From the NCBI RefSeq assembly GCF_035974275.1, contig NZ_CP142422.1, forward strand, positions 3,658,001-3,722,000: DNA of 64,000 bases, in the 5' to 3' direction. Positions 36,162-44,589 of this stretch are shown here, piece by piece; within the stretch, counting starts at the first letter, position 1; each line of letters begins with the position of its first letter. The notes under the pieces were generated by a model that saw only the letters and a program-made list of their open reading frames with translations, was not told the DNA's origin and ran no database searches. The position numbers were made by a program, and so were the translations under genes. This DNA is from Chryseobacterium sp. MYb264 (GTDB lineage: Bacteria > Bacteroidota > Bacteroidia > Flavobacteriales > Weeksellaceae).

Positions 36162-36192
36162 CAAAAATACAAACTAATTTCCGCAATCTCAA
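36162..36192 (-). promoter_or_regulatory. suf operon promoter (TTG-N20-TATTTTTG)
   Basis: On the minus strand, TTG (36192-36190), a 20-bp spacer and TATTTTTG (36169-36162) precede sufA by 28 bp. No IscR- or Fur-type palindrome is obvious beside it. Confidence 0.7.
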
Positions 36193-36294
36193 ATCGATGA
36201 TGTCTATTTTAACGATTTTACGTTCAGATAAGTTTCTGAGTGTTAAAAATTCTATAATTTATTTTTTACAAATCATAGCATTCTGTTTTTGATT

Positions 36295-36302
36295 TAACTT
36301 TG
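36295..36302 (+). promoter_or_regulatory. -7 element upstream of the GLPGLI genes
   Basis: TAACTTTG matches TAnnTTTG and ends 28 bp before the start codon at 36331. A -33 TTG is not evident. Confidence 0.5.
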
Positions 36303-36330
36303 AAATATAATTTTTATCTATACAGTATAA

Positions 36331-37254
36331 ATGGAAAAAAAACTATATTCCTTTTTTGTGTTGCTATTGGTAGTGGTGGCTTATGGGCAAACCACGAGAT
36401 TTGTCTATGATACTTCAGTGAATCCGGATTCGATTAATCTGGTAAGTCTGAAGAGTGAAAAAACGTTTCTCGATGTTAAAGACAACCGGTCATTATTTAT
36501 CAGCGAAAATAAATTGATCAAAGATTCTCTTTTTGCTTTTTTTAAACCTGAAGAAAAAGAAAATAATAAGAAAGAAAGGAAAGAACTTTCGAAGCCGGGA
36601 GCTAAAAAAACGACTGAACCGACTTTTTTTGATTATTATATTACCAAAAATATTGCGGAGCAAAAAGTTTATTTTCATGATCAAATAGCCAGCAGACAAA
36701 TTTATTATCAGGAAGATCGACCGGTAAAATGGGAGATAACCAATGTTACGGAACAACAAAACGGATATCCTTCACAAAAAGCGACTGCATATTTCGGAGG
36801 AAGAACCTGGACGGCCTGGTTTACAAAAAGTATTGCCATTTCTGACGGACCGTATAAATTTTCAGGTTTACCCGGTTTAATTGTGAAGCTGGAAGATGAT
36901 AAAGGGGATTATAAGTTTGATTTAATTAAAAAAATCAATATTAAAAATGCTTTTGAAGAACCTGTTAATTCTGATGCTAAATTAAGTACAAGAATTGATT
37001 TTAAAGGAGACATGGCTGCGTTAGAACTGGAAGCGAAAAGTAATAGAAGAGCTTTTTCTTCGAGTGATCGAGGTGGAAAGCGTGGTGGCGGAATGTCAGG
37101 TGGCGGTATGAGAGGGAATGGACCTCCTAACGGAATGGGAATGCCTCCCGGCGGAAATGACGTTGATGGAATGATGCAGATGTCGAATTCAAGTGTGGGA
37201 AATTCAACTTCTTTCACGAGTGAAGTCGGCCAAAATCCAATTGAATTAAAATAA
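36331..37254 (+). CDS. GLPGLI family protein 1
   Basis: This 307-residue protein has a signal peptide (to about residue 19, YGQ) and contains the family motif FSGLPGLIVKLED, preceded by RTWTAWFTKSIAISDGPYKF. GLPGLI proteins are exported proteins of unknown function in Bacteroidota, often in tandem. The C-terminal tail of about 70 residues is rich in Gly, Met and Pro (GGGMSGGGMRG), then ends NPIELK exactly like its neighbour. It is followed after 15 bp by a second member. Confidence 0.9.
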   Translation: MEKKLYSFFVLLLVVVAYGQTTRFVYDTSVNPDSINLVSLKSEKTFLDVKDNRSLFISENKLIKDSLFAFFKPEEKENNKKERKELSKPGAKKTTEPTFFDYYITKNIAEQKVYFHDQIASRQIYYQEDRPVKWEITNVTEQQNGYPSQKATAYFGGRTWTAWFTKSIAISDGPYKFSGLPGLIVKLEDDKGDYKFDLIKKINIKNAFEEPVNSDAKLSTRIDFKGDMAALELEAKSNRRAFSSSDRGGKRGGGMSGGGMRGNGPPNGMGMPPGGNDVDGMMQMSNSSVGNSTSFTSEVGQNPIELK

Positions 37255-37269
37255 AAAATCATAGATATA

Positions 37270-38136
37270 ATGAAAAAAATAGGAATTATTGTGTTAGGGC
37301 TGTTCATGCAGACTGTCTTTGCACAAACCAACAGATTTGTGTATCAGGTGACCATGAAGTCTAATGCATCAGATAAAAACGACGTGAAAACGGAGAATGC
37401 ATATTTAGATATTTCAGCAGAAAAATCACTTTTTTATTCGGAAAATAGAATTAAAAGAGATTCTATTATGCAGCAGAATTTCCAGAGTGGTGGTGCGAGA
37501 GGTTTCAACAGAGATCAAATGGAAAGTTTAAGATCAAACATCAATTATACGGTTGAAAAAGATAAGGCAAACCAGAAAACATTCTTTAAAGACAGATTGG
37601 GACGAGATGTTTATCAATATGAAGAAGATCGCTCGATCAGCTGGAAAATTTTATCTGAAACCATGAAAATCGGAGATTATAAAGTACAAAAAGCAGAAAC
37701 TGAGTTTGGTGGCAGAAAATGGACGGCTTGGTTTACTACAGATTTACCTTATCAGGACGGCCCTTATAAATTCGGAGGGCTTCCGGGGTTAATCGTAAAA
37801 GTGGAAGATGCTCAAGGAGAATATTCTTTTGATTTGATGAAAAACTATAAAATTTCAGATTTTCCTTCGATGAATCAGTTTGGAAATACAATTAAAGTAA
37901 AAAGAACGGATTTTGTAAAACAACAGGAAAAATTTAAATCAGATCCTGTTTCATTTATGAGTAATCAAGGAGGTGGATTTAGCCAAACCCGAATGGGGGC
38001 AGGTGGCGGAATTGCTGCCCCAAGATCCAGCGGCGGTGGAAACCGTGGTGGAAATGGCGGTGATTTCAGGAAAAGAATGGAAGACCGGGTAAAAGAAGAT
38101 GCTAAGAATAACAGCAACCCGATTGAATTAAAATAA
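37270..38136 (+). CDS. GLPGLI family protein 2
   Basis: This 288-residue paralogue of the preceding gene has a signal peptide (ending FAQ) and the core GRKWTAWFTTDLPYQDGPYKF, then FGGLPGLIVKVED. The C-terminus is again Gly-rich (GAGGGIAAPRSSGGGNRGG), followed by a charged stretch and NPIELK. The two genes are surely an operon (15-bp gap) and share a terminator with the convergent metallopeptidase gene. Function is unknown. Confidence 0.9.
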   Translation: MKKIGIIVLGLFMQTVFAQTNRFVYQVTMKSNASDKNDVKTENAYLDISAEKSLFYSENRIKRDSIMQQNFQSGGARGFNRDQMESLRSNINYTVEKDKANQKTFFKDRLGRDVYQYEEDRSISWKILSETMKIGDYKVQKAETEFGGRKWTAWFTTDLPYQDGPYKFGGLPGLIVKVEDAQGEYSFDLMKNYKISDFPSMNQFGNTIKVKRTDFVKQQEKFKSDPVSFMSNQGGGFSQTRMGAGGGIAAPRSSGGGNRGGNGGDFRKRMEDRVKEDAKNNSNPIELK

Positions 38137-38144
38137 AACAAAAC

Positions 38145-38165
38145 CCCTGAAGAACTTCTTCAGGG
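38145..38165. terminator. Bidirectional terminator between GLPGLI and zinc peptidase genes
   Basis: CCCTGAAG / CTTCAGGG with a 5-base loop has A-rich DNA to the left and T-rich DNA to the right, and sits between two convergent genes. Confidence 0.85.
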
Positions 38166-38188
38166 ATTTTTGTTTTATGGTCTAACAA

Positions 38189-39046
38189 TTATCTTAAAAG
38201 CTGATTGAAAGTATCACCTTGCTTGATATCTCCGGTGTTGTAGCCTTTCATAAACCATTCTTTACGCTGGGCCGAAGAACCATGTGTAAAGCTTTCCTGA
38301 TTTACATATCCCTGAGATCTTTTCTGGATATTATCATCACCCACAGCTTCCGCAGCTTCAATGGCTGACTGAATATCTCCGGGTTCTAAAATATGCTCTC
38401 TGCTATCGGTTTGTTTTGCCCAAACTCCGGCATAAAAATCTGCCTGAAGTTCTGTTGCCACAGAAACCTGATTCATTTTTGCTTCAGAAAACCTTCCGCT
38501 TCTTCTCATATTATCCACTTCCTGAGTAGTTCCCAAAAGAGTCTGAACATGATGCCCGACTTCGTGAGCGAGTACATAAGCGATTGTAAATTCTGTAACT
38601 TTTGCACCAAATCTAGATTGAAGTTCATTAAAAAAGCTCATATCCATATACACACTTTGGTCTGCAGGACAGTAAAATGGTCCCATGGCAGATTGTGCAA
38701 TTCCGCAGCCAGATTGGGTGGTGTTTTCAAAAAGAATAATTTTAGGAGCCCTGTAAGTCATTCCGTTTTGTTGGAAAATTTTGTTCCATGTTTCAATATT
38801 CCATTTTCCCATCATATTTACCATTTCTCCAATTTTTTGCTCATTGGCTGTTAACTGTCTTTGTTCAGTTCTTGGAGCGTTCGCACCAGCACCAGAGGAA
38901 AGAATAGAGGAAGGGTCTCCTCCCAGGAAAAATATAATAGCAGCAATAATCAGTGTTCCCAAACCGCCTCCAACGAGGGCGCCTCCGCCCCCGCCGGAAC
39001 CTCTTCGGTCCTCTACATTACCACCTCTGTCGTCAGTCCATTTCAT
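38189..39046 (-). CDS. Neutral zinc metallopeptidase (YpfJ-like)
   Basis: This 285-residue protein starts MKWTDDRGGNVEDRRG, the conserved opening of the YpfJ family, and has a Gly-rich stretch and one membrane span at about residues 23-45. The zinc motif HEVGHH lies in VLAHEVGHHVQTLLG (about residue 160), with further conserved segments CGIAQSAMGPFYCPADQ, ELQADFYAGVWA and the C-terminal GSSAQRKEWFMKGY. The catalytic domain probably faces the periplasm. Substrates are unknown. It is a single gene. Confidence 0.93.
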   Translation of the reverse strand: MKWTDDRGGNVEDRRGSGGGGGALVGGGLGTLIIAAIIFFLGGDPSSILSSGAGANAPRTEQRQLTANEQKIGEMVNMMGKWNIETWNKIFQQNGMTYRAPKIILFENTTQSGCGIAQSAMGPFYCPADQSVYMDMSFFNELQSRFGAKVTEFTIAYVLAHEVGHHVQTLLGTTQEVDNMRRSGRFSEAKMNQVSVATELQADFYAGVWAKQTDSREHILEPGDIQSAIEAAEAVGDDNIQKRSQGYVNQESFTHGSSAQRKEWFMKGYNTGDIKQGDTFNQLLR

Positions 39047-39162
39047 AATAATAAATTTTGTAAGTAAATTTAAAATTAATATTAAAGTGAATTCAGTATT
39101 TTATTAAAAAAATAATCAGAATTGATGAAAATTTAAAATTTAGCCTAAAAAAGATTTGTTAA

Positions 39163-41241
39163 TCAACGATTAAGCTGATTTTTTTTCAACCAATAAGAAG
39201 TCGATTGATACGCTGATATCGTTTGATCTACTAAATTTTGTTGTGGAGTTTTCACCGCATTTTCATCATAATAAATATTGAATGCCGGAGCGAGTTTGCT
39301 TTCCTGTTGCTTTAATGCATATTGTTTTACCTTTCTTACTGGTGAAATAATCGTTAAATGATCGTCTTTTACAAAACCTAAATCCTGATAAGTGGCGATA
39401 TATGCTTTCGGTTGGAAATATTCTTTAAAAACATCCTGACCTAAAAATTTAGACTGATAATTAAAATTCAGCAATCCGAAAAGGGTAGGCATCAGGTCGA
39501 TCTGAGACATCAGCTTATCAAATTTCTGAGGCTGAACAAATCCTTCAGAAAAAATCATCGCCGGAATTCTGTATTTATCCATCGGTAATTCGGTTCCTCC
39601 GGCACTTGAAGCACAGTGATCGGCAACAATCACAAAGACTGTATTTTTATACCAATCCTGTTTTTTAGCCATTTCGAAGAACTTTTTAATTGAATAATCG
39701 GTATACTTTACGCCACCTTCTCTTGATTTTGCATCTCCCGGAATGTCGATTCTTCCGTCAGGATACGTGAAAGGTCTATGGTTGGAAACTGTCATCCAGT
39801 GGTTGAAGAATGGTTTTTCGGATTTTGCTTCCGCATTCATCGTCTGAATGGCTTTTTTAGCCATATCTTCATCAGCAACACCCCAAACGTTGGCGAATGA
39901 GATTTCTTCAGGTTTAAAATTATTTCGGTCAACAATTCCGTAGCCGTTTCCTTCAAAGAAATCCTGCATATTATCGAAATAACTGTAACCGCCATACAGG
40001 AATTTTACATCATATCCTTTTGATTTGAAAACGCTTCCTGTGGTAAACTTATTTTTGTTGTTTTCTCTTTTAATAATGCTTTCCCCGGCTGTCGGTGGGA
40101 TACAAAGTGTTAAGGCTTCCAAACCACGAACGGTTCTGTTTCCGGTTGCATATAGATTGGTAAACATCATCGACTTGTCTGCCAGGCTATCCAAAAACGG
40201 AGTTATCTTTTGTGTGTTTCCATAATGTTCAAGAAACTCTGCCGATAAACTTTCAATAGAAATTAAAACTACGTTTTTCTTTTGTTCAGGCTGTTCAGTA
40301 ACAATATTTCTCGTTAATGTATGTTCCGGATATTGGCTTAGGAAGTTTTTTTCTGCCTGGTTTTGATCAATTTGAGAATAGAACTGGAAATAATCAAGTT
40401 CATTATGGGTAAAGGCCCAATAGAATTTCGGAACTCCGTTGGCTTCTATTTCTTCGGCAAAGACATTGGATGATTTTATCTGCATCATCGCAGGAATCAC
40501 CAATAAACTTGTTCCAACCAAAACAGCAAATGTCCCCAGTAAAATTAATTTCTGTTTAAAATTTGGAAGCGTTAAAAGCTCTTTTTTTGTTTTTTTAAAG
40601 ATCAACCACGTAATCCCGAAAGTAACCGCAAAAATGACTAGGAATAACGGGACTACAGGATAACTTTCCATAATATTCCCGATCACTTCATTGGTATAAA
40701 TAAGGTAATCTACCGCAATGAAATTGTATCTCAATCCAAATTCGTTATAGAAGAAGTATTCACTCATTGCATTGAAAACAATGGATAAAACATATAGAAA
40801 TAAAGTGATGAAATATAATGTATTACGAATTTTTATTCTCTTTGAAGGCAAGAAAAGCATCAATCCGAAAAGAAGAGTTTTCAAACCGACAAAAATTAAA
40901 GCAATTTTTGTAACCGAACCTCCGTACTGTTTAAAAATATTATTCGGAATGACTAAAATATAGAGGAAAACTAACAAAAGAACCCCGAAAATAATATATC
41001 CGTAAGGTTTATTGTATTTTGAGTTTGATAAAAATAAAAAGTAAAGCGCTAAAATAGAGCTTGCCAGGATGAAAACAAAAATATCATTCACAAGCCCGAT
41101 GGATAAAACTTTTATGACTTCAAAGAAGCCAAAGCTGACATTGGTGATCGGATGAAAGAAAAATACAATCCTTACCAGCAGTGAAATGATAAGGTAGAAG
41201 ATTCCCAAATACAGAAAAGGTTTAATTTTTTGCGTAAACAT
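39163..41241 (-). CDS. LTA synthase-like sulfatase-fold membrane transferase
   Basis: This 692-residue protein has five or so N-terminal membrane spans (to about residue 250) and a periplasmic sulfatase-fold domain. Active-site features are ISIESLSAEF (Glu metal ligand), a nucleophilic Thr in ATGNRTVRGLEAL (about 369), FNHWMTVSNHRPF and the metal-binding VIVADHCAS. This is the LtaS/MdoB/phosphoethanolamine-transferase architecture. In Gram-negative Bacteroidota the substrate is unknown; head-group transfer onto an envelope glycan or lipid is likely (inference). It is monocistronic. Confidence 0.88.
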   Translation of the reverse strand: MFTQKIKPFLYLGIFYLIISLLVRIVFFFHPITNVSFGFFEVIKVLSIGLVNDIFVFILASSILALYFLFLSNSKYNKPYGYIIFGVLLLVFLYILVIPNNIFKQYGGSVTKIALIFVGLKTLLFGLMLFLPSKRIKIRNTLYFITLFLYVLSIVFNAMSEYFFYNEFGLRYNFIAVDYLIYTNEVIGNIMESYPVVPLFLVIFAVTFGITWLIFKKTKKELLTLPNFKQKLILLGTFAVLVGTSLLVIPAMMQIKSSNVFAEEIEANGVPKFYWAFTHNELDYFQFYSQIDQNQAEKNFLSQYPEHTLTRNIVTEQPEQKKNVVLISIESLSAEFLEHYGNTQKITPFLDSLADKSMMFTNLYATGNRTVRGLEALTLCIPPTAGESIIKRENNKNKFTTGSVFKSKGYDVKFLYGGYSYFDNMQDFFEGNGYGIVDRNNFKPEEISFANVWGVADEDMAKKAIQTMNAEAKSEKPFFNHWMTVSNHRPFTYPDGRIDIPGDAKSREGGVKYTDYSIKKFFEMAKKQDWYKNTVFVIVADHCASSAGGTELPMDKYRIPAMIFSEGFVQPQKFDKLMSQIDLMPTLFGLLNFNYQSKFLGQDVFKEYFQPKAYIATYQDLGFVKDDHLTIISPVRKVKQYALKQQESKLAPAFNIYYDENAVKTPQQNLVDQTISAYQSTSYWLKKNQLNR

Positions 41242-41266
41242 TTTATTAACTGTGTATTAATTTATG

Positions 41267-41274
41267 CAAAGATA
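41267..41274 (-). promoter_or_regulatory. -7 element upstream of the LTA synthase-like gene
   Basis: The minus strand reads TATCTTTG, 25 bp before the start codon. No clear -33 TTG is seen. Confidence 0.45.
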
Positions 41275-41315
41275 GTTTTTATTTACTTTCAGGTCGGAAA
41301 TGTTTGAGCATCAAA

Positions 41316-41341
41316 AAAGGACTATCCTGCGATAGTCCTTT
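41316..41341 (-). terminator. Terminator of ribH
   Basis: An 11-bp stem AAAGGACTATC / GATAGTCCTTT has loop CTGC; on the minus strand it is followed by T. It is 21 bp beyond the ribH stop codon. Confidence 0.88.
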
Positions 41342-41362
41342 TGTATGCGTTAGGCTTGGCAA

Positions 41363-41878
41363 TTAATGTCCGAAACCAATGTTGCCTTTTTTACCTGAAA
41401 GATTTTTTCTGAAATCGATCATTTTTAGAGCTGTTACAGCTGCTTCCACTCCTTTATTTCCGAGATCTCCGCCACTTCTCGCGATAGATTGCTCTTTCGT
41501 ATCGTCCGTTAGTACACAGAAAATAGTAGGGGTATCTGTCATAATATTACAGTCTTTAATGCCCTGTGCTACGGCAGAACATACATAATCGAAGTGAGGT
41601 GTCTCGCCACGAATGACACATCCGATAGAGATCACTGCATCATACTTTCTTTCTTTACAAAGCTGCATGCTTGCATAGTTTAGTTCAAATGCTCCGGGAA
41701 CAGGGAAAAGTTTAATGTTTTCCTTTTTTACGCCTTCTTTTTCAAGAATTTCCAGAGCTGCATCACGAAGATTATAGGTTACAAAATCATTCCACTCAGA
41801 AAAAACAATGCCGATAGAAAAATCTTCGGCATTCGTTATATTCAGTGGCTTGTAATCTGAAAGATTAACTGTTGCCAT
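41363..41878 (-). CDS. ribH: 6,7-dimethyl-8-ribityllumazine synthase
   Basis: This 171-residue protein catalyses the penultimate step of riboflavin synthesis. Family motifs are FSEWNDFVT at the N-terminus, VPGAFELNYAS, the active-site segment GCVIRGETPHFDYVC with His95, and the C-terminal GNKGVEAAVTALKM. Length is slightly above the usual 150-160 because of the C-terminal tail. It follows a TPR gene with only 3 bp between them. No FMN riboswitch is visible and no other rib gene lies nearby. Confidence 0.96.
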   Translation of the reverse strand: MATVNLSDYKPLNITNAEDFSIGIVFSEWNDFVTYNLRDAALEILEKEGVKKENIKLFPVPGAFELNYASMQLCKERKYDAVISIGCVIRGETPHFDYVCSAVAQGIKDCNIMTDTPTIFCVLTDDTKEQSIARSGGDLGNKGVEAAVTALKMIDFRKNLSGKKGNIGFGH

Positions 41879-41881
41879 TTT

Positions 41882-42577
41882 TTAATAATATTTAGTCATT
41901 TCAATATAAGAATCAGACATTCCGTTGTCGTAGTCCTGATATTTTTCGCTGATTGCAGCAAAATATTTCTTAGCGTCAGCATTTTTCTTTAATCCTAAAG
42001 CTAAAATACCTGCTTTTCTAGTAAAATAATAAGTCGTATACGGATCATCAGAAGCAGAAGCTGCCTTGTCCAATAATTGTAAAGCGTCGTCATTTTTGTT
42101 TAGCCCTGACTGAGCGTCAGCCATAGCTCCATATTTCATGGCCATCATCGTTTTGTTGTCCGATGAAAATTTATCCAAAAGATCGAATGCCTCCTGGAAT
42201 TTTCCTTCTTTAAATTTCAATAAACCTGCATTGTAAGCAGACAATTTACCGATAGAAGTAGAAGAATATTCGTTAGCCGTCCCGATAAATCCTGGATTAG
42301 CTGCAGAAGTTCCTCCCAGCGCTTCTTTATCTTTACCGGTGGTAAGATTTTTCTGTGCTGCAAGGAAGCTTTTTACCGCTTCAGCATTTTGAGGTGCCAC
42401 TACGAATTGCTTATATGCGAAAAAGCCTAAAACTCCCAATACCAAAGCACCGAAAACTATTCCCAATTGCTTAGAATATTTTTCAAGAAATCTTTCTGTG
42501 TTTAAAGCCTCTCTGTCAAGATCTTTAAAAAACTCTACTGTTTCTTTACCTTCCTGATCTTTTGTAAGTTTTGCCAT
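41882..42577 (-). CDS. TPR-repeat membrane-anchored protein (YfgM-like)
   Basis: This 231-residue protein has a cytosolic N-terminus, one membrane span at about residues 36-55 (LGIVFGALVLGVLGFFAYKQF), and a periplasmic part of TPR-like helical repeats (FKEGKFQEAFDLLDKF, AQSGLNKNDDALQLLDKA). The arrangement resembles YfgM-type proteins that assist export and assembly. It is co-transcribed with ribH (3-bp gap), a pairing I recall in other Flavobacteriia. Confidence 0.82.
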   Translation of the reverse strand: MAKLTKDQEGKETVEFFKDLDREALNTERFLEKYSKQLGIVFGALVLGVLGFFAYKQFVVAPQNAEAVKSFLAAQKNLTTGKDKEALGGTSAANPGFIGTANEYSSTSIGKLSAYNAGLLKFKEGKFQEAFDLLDKFSSDNKTMMAMKYGAMADAQSGLNKNDDALQLLDKAASASDDPYTTYYFTRKAGILALGLKKNADAKKYFAAISEKYQDYDNGMSDSYIEMTKYY

Positions 42578-42598
42578 AAATTCTTAAAAATTGAAATG

Positions 42599-42628
42599 CA
42601 AATTTAATTGTTTCTGAATGATTTACAA
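42599..42628 (-). promoter_or_regulatory. Promoter of the TPR-ribH operon (TTG-N19-TAAATTTG)
   Basis: On the minus strand, TTG (42628-42626), 19 bp, then TAAATTTG (42606-42599), ending 21 bp before the start codon. Confidence 0.7.
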
Positions 42629-42711
42629 AATACTTTGTACGTATTATTGATGAAATTTTGTCAATTGTGAATCGTGAATGATGAATTTTGTGAAAAAAGT
42701 TGCTCCGTTGT

Positions 42712-42782
42712 GGCTCGGCATGACATTTTTGAGACCAATTTCTTCATGTTAAGGTAAATTATTAGCATTGTCATGCTGAGCT
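42712..42782. repeat. Inverted repeat in the apt-TPR intergenic region
   Basis: GGCTCGGCATGACAT (42712-42726) pairs with TTGTCATGCTGAGCT (42768-42782), 12 of 15 positions, across a 41-bp loop. The phrase TTGTCATGCTGAG...GTCGAAG is a dispersed intergenic repeat of Bacteroidota as far as I recall. Just upstream, AATTGTGAATCGTGAAT also occurs in inverse orientation near 18400. Confidence 0.6.
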
Positions 42783-42806
42783 CGTCGAAGTATTTGTATT
42801 TTTAGT

Positions 42807-43343
42807 TTAATATTCTAAAATGTGATAGATCTCGGCATTGAATTTCTTCAGTTTTTCATCACCATTCAAGCCTTTTAAAGCGGTTAAGAAACTGAACTGA
42901 GCAACGGTAGCTCCTTGTTTTTCAACCAATTTTGCAGCGGCTTCTGTAGTTCCTCCCGTTGCGAGCAAATCATCATGAATAAGAATTCTTTGTCCGGATT
43001 TTATTTGTCCTTCGCGGGTTTCGATGATGGCATTGCCATATTCCAGATCATATTCTTCAGATATAACCGGTGGCGGAAGTTTTCCTGCTTTTCTGATTAA
43101 GATAAAGGGCACTTCCAAGGCTACTGCAATGGCAATTCCGAAAAGATAACCTCGGCTTTCGATTCCACAGACAGCGTCTACTTTTCCTCTGCTGAACGCC
43201 ACCAGATCCTGGATTACCTCTTCGTATAATTTCGGATTAAGAAAAATAGGAGAGATATCTTTAAACTGAATTCCGGGAATCGGAAAATCAGGAATATTCT
43301 CGATCGTTTCTTGAAGTTTTGTGATGAGTCCCTGTGAAGCCAT
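42807..43343 (-). CDS. apt: Adenine phosphoribosyltransferase
   Basis: This 178-residue protein salvages adenine to AMP using PRPP. The family is shown by FPIPGIQFKDISPIF, the GIESRGYLFG helix, the flexible loop region IRKAGKLPPPV and the PRPP motif RILIHDDLLATGGT at 119-132. Its start codon overlaps the stop codon of the upstream lipoprotein gene by one base (43343), so they are translationally coupled, although no functional link is evident. Confidence 0.96.
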   Translation of the reverse strand: MASQGLITKLQETIENIPDFPIPGIQFKDISPIFLNPKLYEEVIQDLVAFSRGKVDAVCGIESRGYLFGIAIAVALEVPFILIRKAGKLPPPVISEEYDLEYGNAIIETREGQIKSGQRILIHDDLLATGGTTEAAAKLVEKQGATVAQFSFLTALKGLNGDEKLKKFNAEIYHILEY

Positions 43344-44539
43344 TAAGGATTTATTTTATAGCTGGAAATTTTCCAGTCTCCGTTTACATTTTTAAGTCCG
43401 AAAGTTACCTTCAAAGAAGTTGTTTTTCCGGATTTATCCGTTACATCATAGGTTGCGTTTACACTTGCATTATTGGTGTTAGTCGCATTGGTGTTGATGT
43501 TTTTTACATTTACATTTTTTACAGAGCCAAAACCTGAAGTCGGGTTTGAGAAAGATTCATAGCTTCCCCAACTCGGGTTGTTGGATGCGTCAAATGCTGC
43601 TTTTAAATTCTGAGAACTCACATTATTTAAAAACTTACTTATTGTAGCTTTCGGATCAGCAGCCGGTTGTTTCGGTGTTACAGGCGCTGTCGTTGCATTT
43701 GGATCTGCAGATACGGGAGGGTTAGCTGTATTTACAGGACTATTCGGATCCACTGCACTTGGATCCTGAATGACTGCGGTAGAGTCTACTTTTGGCGGAG
43801 CAGCAACTTTCAATGCAGAAGGGTTTACCTCCAATCCGATTTTAGACATTTTAAAAGTCTTCGCTGTTGTTTTTACAGAAACCGTGATGTCGATTTTGTT
43901 ATCCACTACTTTCTCAGCAAGAATAGAAGAGAATTTTAAGTTAAATCCTTTAAAATTATTGTCTGTCATTAAGTTTTTGGAGGTAGATAGACGAACCCCA
44001 TTACTGAACACTTCCAATGTTGTTTCCAGGCCGGCACCTGTAAATGAAACAGGATTTCCGGCGTTGTCGACAAGTCTTGGGATAATCTGAATGGCTGTCG
44101 CGCCGTTTCCATCGTCAGCAGAAGGTCTGGTGATGATAGAAAGTGAGTTTGCTTTTACATCATTCGGGTCACTTTCTTTGGCTTTTTCGTCACCGAAAAT
44201 ATTCATTTCACCTAATGAAGGAGGAGCGGTACTTGCCCATTCAATTCCGTTTTTTTGTGCAACTTCGTCTGCCATGGTTAAAATTTCGGGAACTTTTTTC
44301 CCATTAACCAATTGTCCGAGTGCTTTTAATTCCGCAACGTCACCGTCAGCTTCCACGCCAAAAGTTTTTAGAATGTAAAGCGCTTCATTAAACTTAATCT
44401 GCTTAATAGTCGGCAAACTGGACGTCATATCGTTGATACTTGACTGTAAAGTTTTGGTACTGGTAGCATCCACCGAGTCTTTTTTACAAGCGGTGAAAAG
44501 CAACAAGCTGAAAACTAGAAGAAAAGATAACTTTCTCAT
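43343..44539 (-). CDS. Hypothetical lipoprotein with Pro/Ala linker
   Basis: This 398-residue protein has a lipoprotein signal (lipobox FTAC, Cys18). The N-terminal half is a mixed domain with a beta-sandwich-like part (residues about 140-240), then comes a Pro/Ala/Asp-rich linker (about 245-295). The C-terminal domain (KATISKFLNNV ... GDWKISSYKI) resembles DUF4878/NTF2-like lipoprotein domains (tentative). It is probably in the inner leaflet of the outer membrane. The stop codon overlaps the apt start. Function is unknown. Confidence 0.75.
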   Translation of the reverse strand: MRKLSFLLVFSLLLFTACKKDSVDATSTKTLQSSINDMTSSLPTIKQIKFNEALYILKTFGVEADGDVAELKALGQLVNGKKVPEILTMADEVAQKNGIEWASTAPPSLGEMNIFGDEKAKESDPNDVKANSLSIITRPSADDGNGATAIQIIPRLVDNAGNPVSFTGAGLETTLEVFSNGVRLSTSKNLMTDNNFKGFNLKFSSILAEKVVDNKIDITVSVKTTAKTFKMSKIGLEVNPSALKVAAPPKVDSTAVIQDPSAVDPNSPVNTANPPVSADPNATTAPVTPKQPAADPKATISKFLNNVSSQNLKAAFDASNNPSWGSYESFSNPTSGFGSVKNVNVKNINTNATNTNNASVNATYDVTDKSGKTTSLKVTFGLKNVNGDWKISSYKINP

Positions 44540-44556
44540 TTTTATTCTGTTTGCTA

Positions 44557-44564
44557 CAAATTTA
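44557..44564 (-). promoter_or_regulatory. -7 element upstream of the lipoprotein-apt operon
   Basis: The minus strand reads TAAATTTG, ending 17 bp before the start codon at 44539. A -33 TTG is not evident. Confidence 0.5.
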
Positions 44565-44589
44565 ATAAAACCTTTATTAATAGTAGATT

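Noticed and set aside
38393..39107. Plus-strand frames opposite the zinc metallopeptidase gene
   Set aside because: They are antisense shadows; the YpfJ-like frame has all family motifs.
41242..42806. FMN riboswitch near ribH
   Set aside because: The leader of the TPR-ribH operon is only about 20 bp long and has no conserved RFN-like structure.
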